NCBI GenBank assembly: GCA_019638625.1
Contig: JAHBTK010000005.1
Span: forward strand, 372,001 to 436,000
Length of the DNA: 64,000 bases
DNA from: Chitinophagaceae bacterium
GTDB lineage: Bacteria > Bacteroidota > Bacteroidia > Chitinophagales > Chitinophagaceae
Direction: 5' to 3'
Shown here: positions 42,826-52,269 of the stretch, piece after piece
Layout: each line of letters begins with the position of its first letter
Position numbering within the stretch: position 1 is the first letter of the stretch
Position numbers and translations under genes: made by a program
The notes under the pieces: model-generated
Told to the model about the DNA's origin: nothing
Databases searched by the model: none
The model's input: the letters and a program-made list of their open reading frames with translations, nothing else

Positions 42826-43686
42826 TCAGGTCAGTTCCTTAATACATTTTTCAAGACTGCTGCGCCAGTCGGGTATAACAATACCATAGGCGTTTTCAAT
42901 TTTGCCGGTATCCAGCAATGAAAATGCCGGGCGTTTGGCAGGTGTAGAGAAATCTGAAGAAGGGATGGGCTGTACCCTGCATTGCTTACCAGCTATTTCG
43001 CGTATAGCTTTGGCAAATTCATACCAGGTAATACTGCCTTTGTTGCTGTAATGATAAATGCCGGGTTTGTCTGCTCCCTGCGTTATTATTTTCATGATAA
43101 CGCCTGCCAGGTCTCCGGCGTAGGTGGGAGCGCCGGTCTGGTCTGCCACTACTTTAATTTCATCCCGGGTGGTCATCAGGTGCAGCATGGTCTTTACAAA
43201 GTTTTTACCATGCCGGCTATACACCCAAGACGTACGGATGATGATCGAACCCGGGTTATTTTCCAGTGCAAGCTGTTCTCCCCGGGCCTTGGATGCGCCA
43301 TATGTATTGACCGGGTCTGTGGTATCTTCCGTTGTATATGGAATACTGCTTTCACCGTTAAAAACATAATCGGTAGAGATGTGTATGAAGCCGGCGCCCG
43401 TGCTTTTGCATACCGCGGCCAGGCGCCCTACGGCCTCCGCGTTAATTCTAAAAGCCGCTTCCCGGTTGGTTTCGGCAAGATCTACAGCGGTATATGCCGC
43501 GCAGTTGATACAAAAAGAAGGACTCAATTCTCCGAAAACATACCTGATCACTTCCGGCTGGTCTACCGGCAATTCTTCCCTGGAAAGAAATCGGAACCGG
43601 TAGCCCGGATATTCTTCCGATATATCTTTTATTGTCAACCCCAATTGACCATTAGCCCCGGTAACGATGATAAGCGGCTTCGACAT
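42826..43686 (-). CDS. rfbD: dTDP-4-dehydrorhamnose reductase
   Basis: The 286-residue short-chain dehydrogenase makes dTDP-L-rhamnose in the last step of that pathway. VTGANGQLGLTI binds NADPH, and STDYVFNGESSIPYTTEDTTDPVNTYGASKARGE carries the catalytic Tyr-x-x-x-Lys. It is the last gene of the minus-strand nucleotide-sugar operon, six bases after rfbC. The product feeds lipopolysaccharide or exopolysaccharide assembly. Confidence 0.95.
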   Translation of the reverse strand: MSKPLIIVTGANGQLGLTIKDISEEYPGYRFRFLSREELPVDQPEVIRYVFGELSPSFCINCAAYTAVDLAETNREAAFRINAEAVGRLAAVCKSTGAGFIHISTDYVFNGESSIPYTTEDTTDPVNTYGASKARGEQLALENNPGSIIIRTSWVYSRHGKNFVKTMLHLMTTRDEIKVVADQTGAPTYAGDLAGVIMKIITQGADKPGIYHYSNKGSITWYEFAKAIREIAGKQCRVQPIPSSDFSTPAKRPAFSLLDTGKIENAYGIVIPDWRSSLEKCIKELT

Positions 43687-43692
43687 GTATTC

Positions 43693-44256
43693 CTAAGCTT
43701 TCTCAAAAATAAAAGGACTTTCGAAATCCGCCAGTAAAGGATTCACTTTATCTTTCTCGGAGAGAATTATTTTGTTTTCAGGAATGTTCCAGTTGATATT
43801 CAGTTGGGGATCATTATACAATATCCCTCTTTCAAGCGATTTGTCATAGGTGGTATCACATTTATATAATACAACGGCTCTCTCGCTGATCACGGAAAAC
43901 CCGTGGGCAAAGCCTTTTGGGATCAGCAACTGCAATTTGTTCTCCGCGCTCAATTCTATAGTATATGCCCTCCCATAAGCCGGGGAGCCTTTCCTGATAT
44001 CTATCGCCACATCGCAAATAGAACCTTCCAGTACCCTTACAAGTTTGGTTTGCGCTTTCGGTGGAACCTGGAAATGCAGTCCCCTGATAACACCAAATGA
44101 AGAGGAGGATTGATTATCCTGCAACCAGTTATGATCCAGTCCCTGCGACAGGAAAACGTTTTTATTATAGCTTTCAAAAAAGTAACCGCGGGCGTCTTCA
44201 AATACCTGGGGTTGAAAAATCAATAAGTCGGGGATACCTGTTTCTATAAATGGCAT
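43693..44256 (-). CDS. rfbC: dTDP-4-dehydrorhamnose 3,5-epimerase
   Basis: I place the start at ATG 44256, giving the standard MPFIETGIPDLLIFQPQVFEDARGYFFESYN and 187 residues. The frame opens eight codons earlier. The cupin core (GVIRGLHFQVPPKAQTKLVRVLEGSICDVAIDIR, PKGFAHGF) contains the catalytic His and substrate-binding residues. It epimerises C3 and C5 of the 4-keto sugar made by RfbB. It lies between rfbB and rfbD, in the pathway order. Confidence 0.95.
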   Translation of the reverse strand: MPFIETGIPDLLIFQPQVFEDARGYFFESYNKNVFLSQGLDHNWLQDNQSSSSFGVIRGLHFQVPPKAQTKLVRVLEGSICDVAIDIRKGSPAYGRAYTIELSAENKLQLLIPKGFAHGFSVISERAVVLYKCDTTYDKSLERGILYNDPQLNINWNIPENKIILSEKDKVNPLLADFESPFIFEKA

Positions 44257-44295
44257 GGGATTAAGTTGATGCTTGCGCATGAAGGTAGAGAAATC

Positions 44296-45357
44296 CTATC
44301 GCTTATTATACTGTTCGTTATAATATTGCTGATAGTGCCCGGATGTGACATCCTTTACCCAATCCTGGTTTTGCAGGTACCAATCCACTGTTTTCTCCAG
44401 TCCTTCTTCAAACTGAAGGGAAGGAGACCATCCCAGTTCTTTATTGAGCTTTGTGGCATCAATGGCATAGCGCAGGTCGTGGCCGGCCCTGTCTTTCACG
44501 TAAGTGATCAACTTTTCAGATGTACCCGGTTCACGCTGCAGCTTTTTGTCCATAATACGACACAACAGCTTTACCAGGTCGATATTCTTCCATTCATTGA
44601 ACCCGCCGATATTGTATTTTTCACCGGTTTTTCCCTGGTGAAAGATCGTATCAATAGCCTTTACATGATCTTCTACCCATAACCAGTCCCGTATATTTTC
44701 CCCTTTTCCATACACCGGAAGCGGTTTGTTTTGAAGTATATTATTGATCATCAGCGGGATCAGTTTCTCGGGGAAATGATAAGAGCCGTAATTATTGGAG
44801 CAATTGGATAATACCACCGGCAGGTCATAGGTATGATAATATGCCATTACCAAATGGTCTGAAGCCGCTTTTGAGGCGGAATACGGTGATCTGGGATCAT
44901 AGGGCGTAGTTTCCGTAAAAAAGCCGGTTTCTCCGAGGGAGCCATATACCTCGTCGGTAGATACATGGTAGAACAATGTTTGCGAGGAATCCGTCCAGTA
45001 TTTCCTGGCGGTATTTAACAGTACGCCGGTACCCAGCACATTGGTGCGCACAAATGCCAGCGGATCCATAATAGATCTGTCTACATGGCTTTCGGCTGCC
45101 AGGTGTATGATGGCGTCAAAATGATAAGCGGAAAAAAGTTGGTCTATTTTCTGTTCGTCACAGATGTCGGCATGTTCAAAAATATAATTCTCTTTACTCT
45201 CTATATCCTTCAGGTTGTTCAGGTTGCCTGCATAGGTGAGCACGTCGATGTTCACCACCCTGTATCGGGGATATTTGTTTACAAACAACCTTACAAGATG
45301 AGAGCCGATAAAACCGGCTCCCCCTGTAATAGCAATTGTTTTATTTGTTTGAGACAT
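44296..45357 (-). CDS. rfbB: dTDP-glucose 4,6-dehydratase
   Basis: At 353 residues this is a typical extended SDR enzyme: ITGGAGFIGSHLVRLF binds NAD, STDEVYGSLGETGFFTETTPYDPRSPYSASKAASDHL holds the catalytic Tyr and Lys, and LSNCSNNYGSYHFPEKLIPLMI is diagnostic. It makes dTDP-4-keto-6-deoxyglucose. Its ATG shares one base with the stop codon of the upstream dehydrogenase (TAATG), so translation is coupled. The thymidylyltransferase rfbA that supplies dTDP-glucose is not in the window. Confidence 0.97.
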   Translation of the reverse strand: MSQTNKTIAITGGAGFIGSHLVRLFVNKYPRYRVVNIDVLTYAGNLNNLKDIESKENYIFEHADICDEQKIDQLFSAYHFDAIIHLAAESHVDRSIMDPLAFVRTNVLGTGVLLNTARKYWTDSSQTLFYHVSTDEVYGSLGETGFFTETTPYDPRSPYSASKAASDHLVMAYYHTYDLPVVLSNCSNNYGSYHFPEKLIPLMINNILQNKPLPVYGKGENIRDWLWVEDHVKAIDTIFHQGKTGEKYNIGGFNEWKNIDLVKLLCRIMDKKLQREPGTSEKLITYVKDRAGHDLRYAIDATKLNKELGWSPSLQFEEGLEKTVDWYLQNQDWVKDVTSGHYQQYYNEQYNKR

Positions 45358-46652
45358 TACAGGCTCCAGTATGTGAGTTTTGAAAATTTATTTCTGTACA
45401 ATCCTTTCAGGTCTGCAAAGATAGCACCCGGATTGGTGATGCTCAAGAGGTAATCTTCCGTCAGGTTTTTATACTCGTTGTGCGACACACCCAGGATAAC
45501 CGCGTCATAATTCTTTCCGATTGCCGGTGATAACGGGAAACCATATTCATGCTGTAATTCCTCACTATCCGCATGAGGATCAACAATATCCACGTTCAGG
45601 GAGAAAGACCTTAGTTCCCTGATCATGTCAATGATCTTGGAATTGCGGATATCGCTTACGTTTTCCTTAAAAGTGGCTCCCATCACGAGTACTCTTGCCC
45701 CGGTTACCTCTTTCGAGTTTTTAATGATATGCTGCACTACTTTTTTGGCAACATACAACGGCATTTCGTCGTTGATTACCCTTCCGGCCAGTATCACCCT
45801 GGAGTCGTAACCCAGGGCACTTGATTTGTAGGTAAGATAGTAGGGGTCTACGCCGATACAGTGACCGCCTACCAGACCGGGATAGAACTTCAGGAAGTTC
45901 CATTTAGTGCCGGCAGCTTCCAGCACTTCATAGGTATTGATACCAATCCTGTCGAATATAATAGACAATTCATTCATCAGGGCTATGTTCAGGTCTCTCT
46001 GCGTGTTCTCGATGATCTTGGCAGCCTCCGCTACTTTTATGGAAGATGCTTTGTGCACGCCGGCCTGCACGACTACTTCATATATTTTGGCGATTTCCTC
46101 CAGTGCCTCATCATCAGAGCCGGAAACCACTTTCGTGATTTTGGCCAAAGTATGTTCTTTATCGCCCGGGTTAATGCGTTCGGGAGAATATCCCAGTTTA
46201 AAATCCGTATGCAGTTTCAACCCGCTGAGCTCTTCAATGATCGGCAGGCAGTCCTCCTCAGTACATCCGGGATAAACCGTAGATTCAAATACGACATAAT
46301 CTCCTTTTTTTATAACCTTCCCGATCGTTTCGGAAGCTTTTTTTACAGGGATGAGATCCGGTACATTATGATCGTCTACCGGGGTGGGAACCGCTACTAT
46401 AAAAAATTTTGCTTCTCTTAATACATCGAGAGAATTTGTAAATACGATATCGCAGCCCTCAAAAGCTGAACTTTCGAGTTCATTGCTGGGGTCGATACCG
46501 TTTTTCATCATATCGATGCGTTTGGCATTGATGTCAAAACCAATGACACTTACTTTTTTGGCAAATTCGAGTGCTATAGGTAAGCCTACATATCCCAGGC
46601 CTATCACCGCCAGTTTGGCTTTTTTATCAATGACATCCTTGTAAATCTGCAT
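45357..46652 (-). CDS. UDP-HexNAc 6-dehydrogenase (TviB/WbpO-like)
   Basis: The 431-residue nucleotide-sugar dehydrogenase has an N-terminal Rossmann motif VIGLGYVGLPIALEFAKK. The catalytic-cysteine segment is VGGHCIGVDPYYLTYKS, and the C-terminal domain holds VLVMGATFKENVSDIRNSK. The start with KDVIDKKAKLAVIGLGYVG and the DIRNSK variant match dehydrogenases for UDP-GalNAc or UDP-GlcNAc better than UDP-glucose ones. The product would be UDP-GalNAcA or UDP-GlcNAcA. ManNAc as substrate (WecC) is an alternative. Confidence 0.86.
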   Translation of the reverse strand: MQIYKDVIDKKAKLAVIGLGYVGLPIALEFAKKVSVIGFDINAKRIDMMKNGIDPSNELESSAFEGCDIVFTNSLDVLREAKFFIVAVPTPVDDHNVPDLIPVKKASETIGKVIKKGDYVVFESTVYPGCTEEDCLPIIEELSGLKLHTDFKLGYSPERINPGDKEHTLAKITKVVSGSDDEALEEIAKIYEVVVQAGVHKASSIKVAEAAKIIENTQRDLNIALMNELSIIFDRIGINTYEVLEAAGTKWNFLKFYPGLVGGHCIGVDPYYLTYKSSALGYDSRVILAGRVINDEMPLYVAKKVVQHIIKNSKEVTGARVLVMGATFKENVSDIRNSKIIDMIRELRSFSLNVDIVDPHADSEELQHEYGFPLSPAIGKNYDAVILGVSHNEYKNLTEDYLLSITNPGAIFADLKGLYRNKFSKLTYWSL

Positions 46653-46657
46653 AGTGT

Positions 46658-47632
46658 TTATTTTTTAAAATCTTTAGGCAATTTGTACAGTTCTTCTTTC
46701 GGCAAAGATTTAAAGTATTCATAGGTGATCCTCAGTCCCTCTGACCGGGTGATTGTTGGCTGCCAGCCCAGGATCTCTTTTGCCCTGGTTATATCCGGCT
46801 GCCGTTGTTTGGGGTCGTCTACAGGTAACGGTTTATATACAATTTTCTGATGGGTGCCGGTAAGTTTTATTACTTCTTCTGCAAATTCTTTCAGGCTGAT
46901 CTCATCCGGATTGCCAATATTTACCGGGTGGGGGTAATCGCTCAGGAGCAAACGGTAAATACCTTCCACCAGGTCGTCTACAAAACAGAAGGAGCGTGTT
47001 TGAGAACCATCGCCAAAAACGGTCAGATCTTCTCCGCGCAAGGCCTGGCCGATAAAGGCAGGCAGCGCCCTTCCGTCATTGAGTCGCATCCTGGGGCCAT
47101 AGGTATTAAAAATTCTCACGATCCTTGTCTCCAGTTTGTGGTAAGTATGATAAGCCATGGTGATGGCCTCCTGGAAGCGTTTGGCCTCATCATATACGCC
47201 TCTCGGCCCCACAGGATTCACATTTCCCCAGTAATCCTCCGACTGCGGGTGAACCAGCGGGTCTCCATATACTTCTGAAGTGGAAGCGATCAGTATCCTG
47301 GCTCCTTTCTCCTTCGCCAGCCCCAGGCAGTTATGGATACCCAGAGATCCTACTTTCAGGGTCTGTATCGGTATTTTCAGATAGTCGATAGGGCTTGCGG
47401 GAGAGGCAAAATGAAGAATATAGTCCAGCTTACCAGGCACATAGGTAAACTTTGAAACATCATGATGGTAGAAATGGAAGTTCTCCAGTGGAAATAAATG
47501 TTCGATGTTTTTAAGGTCGCCTGTGATGAGGTTGTCCATCCCGATAACTTCGTAACCTTCTTTAATAAACCTGTCACACAAATGCGAGCCTAAAAAACCG
47601 GCTGCTCCCGTAATAAGAATTCTTTTTTTCAT
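46658..47632 (-). CDS. UDP-glucuronate decarboxylase (UDP-xylose synthase)
   Basis: The 324-residue SDR enzyme carries [17 protein letters not shown], the family-specific [29 protein letters not shown] and [40 protein letters not shown] with the Tyr-x-x-x-Lys pair. [21 protein letters not shown] follows. It converts UDP-glucuronate to UDP-xylose. The UDP-glucose dehydrogenase that makes its substrate is four bases upstream in the same operon. Confidence 0.93.
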   Translation of the reverse strand: MKKRILITGAAGFLGSHLCDRFIKEGYEVIGMDNLITGDLKNIEHLFPLENFHFYHHDVSKFTYVPGKLDYILHFASPASPIDYLKIPIQTLKVGSLGIHNCLGLAKEKGARILIASTSEVYGDPLVHPQSEDYWGNVNPVGPRGVYDEAKRFQEAITMAYHTYHKLETRIVRIFNTYGPRMRLNDGRALPAFIGQALRGEDLTVFGDGSQTRSFCFVDDLVEGIYRLLLSDYPHPVNIGNPDEISLKEFAEEVIKLTGTHQKIVYKPLPVDDPKQRQPDITRAKEILGWQPTITRSEGLRITYEYFKSLPKEELYKLPKDFKK

Positions 47633-47635
47633 ACA

Positions 47636-48997
47636 TTAATTATTGGTAGTAGCCGTACCCCGGCCAATGCTTTCGTAATGAAATCCAAGCTCTTTTATAG
47701 CGTTGACGTCAAACAGGTTGCGCCCGTCAAAAATCACCTTTTTCTTCAGAAATGACACGATCTTCAGGAAGTCCGGTGTTCTGAATTCATTCCATTCGGT
47801 CGCTATGATCAATGCATCCGCTTCCCGTAAACATTCATACTGGTTTTCTCCAAATTCAATGGTATCGCCCAGCAGCTCTTTTACATTTTTCATAGCCTCA
47901 GGATCGTAGGCGCTTACCGACGCCCCCTCTTTTAATAAGGCGTCTATAATGTATAAAGCGGGAGCTTCTCTTATATCGTCGGTATTGGGTTTAAAAGCCA
48001 GTCCCCAAAGAGCAAATTTTTTGCCACGGAGGTCGTTATTAAAGTACTGTTTGATTTTTGGCAGCAAATGCAGTTTCTGCGCTTCATTCACGCTCATCAC
48101 CGCATTCAGTATCTTAAAGTCGTAGCGGACATCTTCCGAGCTTTTTACCAATGCCTGTACATCTTTGGGAAAACAGCTTCCTCCATACCCGATGCCCGGG
48201 AAAAGGAACCTTCTTCCAATACGCTCGTCGCTGCCTATACCTTTTCTTACCATATCCACGTCTGCTCCCAGCCGTTCACACAATTGGGCTATTTCATTCA
48301 TAAATGAAATTTTGGTAGCAAGAAAAGAATTGGCCGCATACTTGGTCAACTCTGCCGACCGCAGGTCCATGAAAATTATCGGGTTGCCCTGTCTTACGAA
48401 AGGCGCATAGAGATCGTTCATGATCTTCCTGCTTTTTTCAGAGGAAGTTCCGATCACCACCCGGTCAGGTTTCATAAAATCATCCACCGCCACACCTTCT
48501 CTCAAAAACTCCGGGTTGGATACAACATCAAACGCCCCGGCTTTTTTCAGGTCATTTCCGTCGCCCAGCACGGATGCCGAGCTTTCCGTTATTGCCGCTT
48601 CCACTCTTTCCGCTGTACCTACCGGCACCGTACTTTTGTCTACAATTACTTTATAATCTCCGGGCTGAATGATCTTGCCCAGTTCTTTTGCTACACCGAG
48701 AATATATTTCAGGTCGGCGGATCCATCTTCACCGGGGGGAGTGGGTAATGCCAGGAAAATTACTTCCGCGTCTTTTATCCCTTCGGCCAGGTCCTGGGTA
48801 AAATGAAGTCTCTCTTCTTTCAGGTTTCTTAAAAAGATCTTCTCCAGCCCCGGTTCATAAATTGTTATTTCGCCGCCAGACAGTTTTTTTACTTTCTTTT
48901 CGTCTATATCAATACAGGTTACTTTATTACCGGTTTCTGCAAAACAGGTTCCGGTTACCAGTCCTACGTAGCCGGTCCCTACTACAGCTATTTTCAT
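47636..48997 (-). CDS. ugd: UDP-glucose 6-dehydrogenase
   Basis: The 453-residue enzyme has VVGTGYVGLVTGTCFAETGNKVTCIDID, the catalytic GYGGSCFPKDVQALV and the C-terminal WGLAFKPNTDDIREAPALYII. It oxidises UDP-glucose twice to UDP-glucuronate. The next gene decarboxylates that product, so the pair makes UDP-xylose from UDP-glucose. The gene lies ten bases after the aminotransferase gene. Confidence 0.96.
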   Translation of the reverse strand: MKIAVVGTGYVGLVTGTCFAETGNKVTCIDIDEKKVKKLSGGEITIYEPGLEKIFLRNLKEERLHFTQDLAEGIKDAEVIFLALPTPPGEDGSADLKYILGVAKELGKIIQPGDYKVIVDKSTVPVGTAERVEAAITESSASVLGDGNDLKKAGAFDVVSNPEFLREGVAVDDFMKPDRVVIGTSSEKSRKIMNDLYAPFVRQGNPIIFMDLRSAELTKYAANSFLATKISFMNEIAQLCERLGADVDMVRKGIGSDERIGRRFLFPGIGYGGSCFPKDVQALVKSSEDVRYDFKILNAVMSVNEAQKLHLLPKIKQYFNNDLRGKKFALWGLAFKPNTDDIREAPALYIIDALLKEGASVSAYDPEAMKNVKELLGDTIEFGENQYECLREADALIIATEWNEFRTPDFLKIVSFLKKKVIFDGRNLFDVNAIKELGFHYESIGRGTATTNN

Positions 48998-49006
48998 CTT
49001 TTCCTA

Positions 49007-50137
49007 TTATGGGTTAATAAATTTTTTTACTTTTTCCGTAATAAATTCAAGCTGTTCTTCATCAAGTTCGGTATGCATAGGCAGGGAAATAACTCTCCGG
49101 GTCAGCCAGTCCGTTACAGGTAAATCGTAGGAAGATCCGCTAAAGGCTTCAAACATCTTCTGTTTATGTGCCGGCACAGGATAATATAACATAGAGGGAA
49201 CGTTAAAGGATGCCAGGTAAGTATTTAACTCATCCCGGTTTTTTCCTTCCAGTTGGATGGTGTACTGGTGAAATACGTGGTTGGTATATGGCGCAATATA
49301 AGGGGGAGTAATTTCAGGCGTTTGGGAAAACGCGTCACTATAATAGGCCGCCGCTTTTTGGCGGGCGGCAATATATTCGTCCAGCTTTTTCAATTTTACA
49401 TTTAACACGGCAGCCTGTAAGGTGTCCAGTCTGGAATTGCATCCTACCAGGTCATGGTGATACCGGATACTTTGCCCGTGATTGGCAATCATCTTTATCT
49501 TCTCCGCCAGCAGGCTGTCGTTTGTAAACAGCGCCCCGCCATCTCCGTAACATCCCAGGTTCTTGGAGGGGAAGAAGGAGGTGCAGCCAATGGTTCCGAT
49601 AGCGCCTGTTTTCTTTTGTGTGCCATCGGCAAATGTATAGGTTGAGCCGATCGCCTGCGCATTGTCTTCCACAACAAACAGGTTATGGTGGGCAGCAATC
49701 TGCATGATGGCCTCCATATTCGCGGCCTGTCCGTATAAATGCACCGGTACAATAGCTCTTGTTTTTTTAGAAATAGCAGCCTTAATAGATTCAGGATCAA
49801 TGCAGAACGTTCTGGGATCAACATCAACAAACACGGGTTTCAACTGCAGCAGGGCAATCACTTCAGTAGTAGCTATAAAAGTAAAAGATGGAGTGATCAC
49901 TTCATCCCCGGGTTCTAATCCTAATGCCATTAAAGCAATTTGTAAGGCATCCGTACCATTCGCACAGGGAATTACATGGCGTACGCCAAGATAGGTTTCC
50001 AGGTTTTGAGCAAAATCCCGGACCGGTTTCCCGTTGATAAATGCGCTGCTGTCTAAAACTTCGTGGATGGCGCTGTCAATTTCCTCCTTTATACGGAGAT
50101 ATTGCTGTTTGAGGTCAACCATCTGTATATCACGCAT
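49007..50137 (-). CDS. DegT/DnrJ/EryC1/StrS family sugar aminotransferase
   Basis: The 376-residue PLP enzyme has the family core GTDALQIALMALGLEPGDEVITPSFTFIATTEV. The active-site Lys is in SFFPSKNLGCYGDGGALFT, and HHDLVGCNSRLDTLQAAVL and FHQYTIQLE are also present. It aminates a keto-sugar nucleotide, either at C3 or C4. No dedicated keto-sugar-forming partner other than RfbB is in the operon. It is the first gene of the seven-gene operon, with a perfect -7 element 24 bases upstream. Confidence 0.92.
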   Translation of the reverse strand: MRDIQMVDLKQQYLRIKEEIDSAIHEVLDSSAFINGKPVRDFAQNLETYLGVRHVIPCANGTDALQIALMALGLEPGDEVITPSFTFIATTEVIALLQLKPVFVDVDPRTFCIDPESIKAAISKKTRAIVPVHLYGQAANMEAIMQIAAHHNLFVVEDNAQAIGSTYTFADGTQKKTGAIGTIGCTSFFPSKNLGCYGDGGALFTNDSLLAEKIKMIANHGQSIRYHHDLVGCNSRLDTLQAAVLNVKLKKLDEYIAARQKAAAYYSDAFSQTPEITPPYIAPYTNHVFHQYTIQLEGKNRDELNTYLASFNVPSMLYYPVPAHKQKMFEAFSGSSYDLPVTDWLTRRVISLPMHTELDEEQLEFITEKVKKFINP

Positions 50138-50160
50138 TATCAGGTCTTTTTTGATGGGTG

Positions 50161-50168
50161 CAAAAATA
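50161..50168 (-). promoter_or_regulatory. -7 promoter element of the nucleotide-sugar operon
   Basis: On the minus strand TATTTTTG matches TAnnTTTG, 24 bases before the aminotransferase ATG. It shares a 97-base intergenic region with the kdtA promoter, the two -7 elements being 22 bases apart. Confidence 0.6.
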
Positions 50169-50190
50169 GTAAAATATGAACATGTTAACT

Positions 50191-50198
50191 GTGTGTAT
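50191..50198 (+). promoter_or_regulatory. -7 promoter element of kdtA
   Basis: TAGATTTG matches TAnnTTTG, 37 bases before the GTG start. It is back to back with the operon promoter on the other strand. Confidence 0.55.
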
Positions 50199-50234
50199 AT
50201 TAGATTTGTAGCAGGATTTTAATATATAACAACT

Positions 50235-51500
50235 GTGGGGCGTTTTTGGTACAATATTTTTGTAATTTTTTTTGAATGGGGAGCTTCCCTGGTTTCCCTG
50301 TGGAACCCTAAAGCCCGGTTGTGGATACGGGGAAGACGGAATATTTTCGAGAAACTCAGGGCGGAAAAAAGCATTCTCCCCAAGAGAGCAAATACCGTAT
50401 GGATACATTGCGCTTCCCTGGGCGAGTTCGAGCAGGGACGACCGGTAATTGAAACCCTGAAGAAAACCCATCCCGATACCCGGATTGTCCTGAGCTTTTT
50501 TTCTCCATCCGGCTATGAGATACGGAAGAACTACCCGGGAGCCGATATGGTCTGTTATCTCCCTTCGGACAGGGCATCAAATGTTAGAAAATTTATCGAT
50601 ATCATTGAACCTACGCTGGTACTGTGGGTCCGTTATGAGTTTTGGAACAATTACCTGCAGGACCTAAAGAGAAGGGAGATTCCCGTTCTGCTCATTTCTG
50701 CCCTGTTTAGAACACAGCAGTTGTTCTTTAAGCCCTGGGGCGGATTTTGGAGAAAAACCCTGCAGGGTTTTACTCATATATTCGTTCAGAACGAATATTC
50801 CGCCGAACTGCTGGAAGAAATCGGTATAAACAATGTGACTATTGCCGGCGACACCCGTTTCGACCGGGTTTCGGCAATCGCGGAATCCTTTGAGCCGTTG
50901 CCGGAAATTGCCGCTTTCTGTGCGGGTCATCAAGTGCTGGTGGCGGGCAGCACCTGGACAGAGGATGAGGAGGAACTCACTCATTATGTGAGAGTACATA
51001 CACAAACGAGGTTTATAATAGCGCCGCATGAGGTGGATGAAGACAATATAAAGGATGTGCTGAAGGAATTCCCGGGCGCAGTTCTCTACTCTGATTTCAT
51101 TACCGATATGCAGCGCTATAATGAAACAGCCCATACCATTATTATTAACAATATCGGTATGTTGTCGCGCTTGTATCACTACGCGGATATAGCCTATGTG
51201 GGCGGAGGCTTTGGCGACGACGGGCTTCACAATATTCTCGAAGCAGCAGTGTATGGAAAACCGGTGTTGTTCGGCCCCGTGCATCAAAAGCATTATGAAG
51301 CATTGGAGATGATAGAAACCGGTGGCGCTTTATGCGTAAAAAATGCCCTGGAACTGGAAAATGTACTTGACAGGCTTTGGCAGCACCCCGAAGAGTTGCA
51401 ACAAAGAGGGGAAGCGGCACAACGGTATGTTGCCTTCAACAGGGGGGCTACCCAAAAAATTTTGGACTATATTCAGAGAAATCGCCTTTGTACCAGTTGA
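50235..51500 (+). CDS. kdtA: 3-deoxy-D-manno-octulosonic acid (Kdo) transferase
   Basis: The 421-residue enzyme starts at a GTG and begins with one membrane helix (residues 5-22). The N-terminal domain holds VWIHCASLGEFEQGRPVIETL with the catalytic Glu, and RIVLSFFSPSGYEIRKNY. The C-terminal GT-B domain has VAGSTWTEDEEEL, YVGGGFGDDGLHNILEAAVYGKPVLFGP. It adds Kdo to lipid A precursor at the inner membrane. The last 28 bases overlap the 3' end of the converging hypothetical gene. Confidence 0.95.
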   Translation: MGRFWYNIFVIFFEWGASLVSLWNPKARLWIRGRRNIFEKLRAEKSILPKRANTVWIHCASLGEFEQGRPVIETLKKTHPDTRIVLSFFSPSGYEIRKNYPGADMVCYLPSDRASNVRKFIDIIEPTLVLWVRYEFWNNYLQDLKRREIPVLLISALFRTQQLFFKPWGGFWRKTLQGFTHIFVQNEYSAELLEEIGINNVTIAGDTRFDRVSAIAESFEPLPEIAAFCAGHQVLVAGSTWTEDEEELTHYVRVHTQTRFIIAPHEVDEDNIKDVLKEFPGAVLYSDFITDMQRYNETAHTIIINNIGMLSRLYHYADIAYVGGGFGDDGLHNILEAAVYGKPVLFGPVHQKHYEALEMIETGGALCVKNALELENVLDRLWQHPEELQQRGEAAQRYVAFNRGATQKILDYIQRNRLCTS

Positions 51501-52171
51501 TCAAACAGTTTGACAGAAGGATGTTCATCCTTCCAGCCCAGCTTCAGCTTCAACTCCCGCTGGATCCAGAATTCCGCTTCGGGATATATGGAAAAGTGGT
51601 TGATGGTTTTCAGGGAACGTTCGTACATCGCCTCGTCACCCCTGAAAAGCTCGGTAATGAAAACATAACGATCATTCAGACTGATGGCTTTTTTAATGTC
51701 TTTAAGAGGCTCATAGCTTAATTTTTCGCCCAGCTCTTTCCGGCGTTCACTCAGCTTGTCGTTCAACGATAGTTCCTGGCTGCTCATTATCTCGTTCAAC
51801 TCCCTGACCTTTGGCTGATGCGCCAATGTAGGCACTTCCTCCAGCACATTAAACCTCCTGGGTTCATTGATTTCCTGCTCTTCAACCAATTCCCTTTTTA
51901 CTTCGGCAACCTTTGTTTCCGGCATTCCGGCATGGGGTTCTTCCCGGGCAACTGTTTCTGTTTCTTTGTATACGGGGACTTCGGCGCCGGCTGATAGGTT
52001 TGCCGGCATTATCACCGTTACTTTTTTTCTTTCTTCAGCACCTTGTTGTTTTGTTTTTAGCAGGAAAAGCTCGGTTTGAAGCATTTGGGTGACATGGAGG
52101 ATCTGCTCCGGAGAAGCATGCTCTCCATATAATTCCTGTAATTTGTTTATCAAAACACCGATACGTTCCAT
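51473..52171 (-). CDS. Conserved-looking hypothetical protein
   Basis: From ATG 52171 the protein has 232 residues. The frame extends 28 codons further, but the MERIGVLINKLQELYGEHASPEQILHVTQMLQTELFLLK start is better formed. An N-terminal helical pair is followed by an acidic, Glu-rich linker (about 65-130). The C-terminus is helical: NEIMSSQELSLNDKLSERRKELGEKLSYEPLKDIKKAISLNDRYVFITELFRG. I recognise no domain. It is divergent from tdk and convergent with kdtA, overlapping it by 28 bases. Confidence 0.7.
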   Translation of the reverse strand: MERIGVLINKLQELYGEHASPEQILHVTQMLQTELFLLKTKQQGAEERKKVTVIMPANLSAGAEVPVYKETETVAREEPHAGMPETKVAEVKRELVEEQEINEPRRFNVLEEVPTLAHQPKVRELNEIMSSQELSLNDKLSERRKELGEKLSYEPLKDIKKAISLNDRYVFITELFRGDEAMYERSLKTINHFSIYPEAEFWIQRELKLKLGWKDEHPSVKLFDQLVQRRFL

Positions 52172-52180
52172 TGAATATGG

Positions 52181-52188
52181 TAATTTTG
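52181..52188 (+). promoter_or_regulatory. -7 promoter element upstream of tdk
   Basis: TAATTTTG matches TAnnTTTG, 82 bases before the tdk start codon and within ten bases of the start of the divergent hypothetical gene. Confidence 0.4.
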
Positions 52189-52269
52189 TCCGCCTTGCGA
52201 AAGATAAATGATTTAGTTGTCTAAAAATTGCCTGAAGGTACAAACTCCTTGCCATAAAAAACTCATAAA

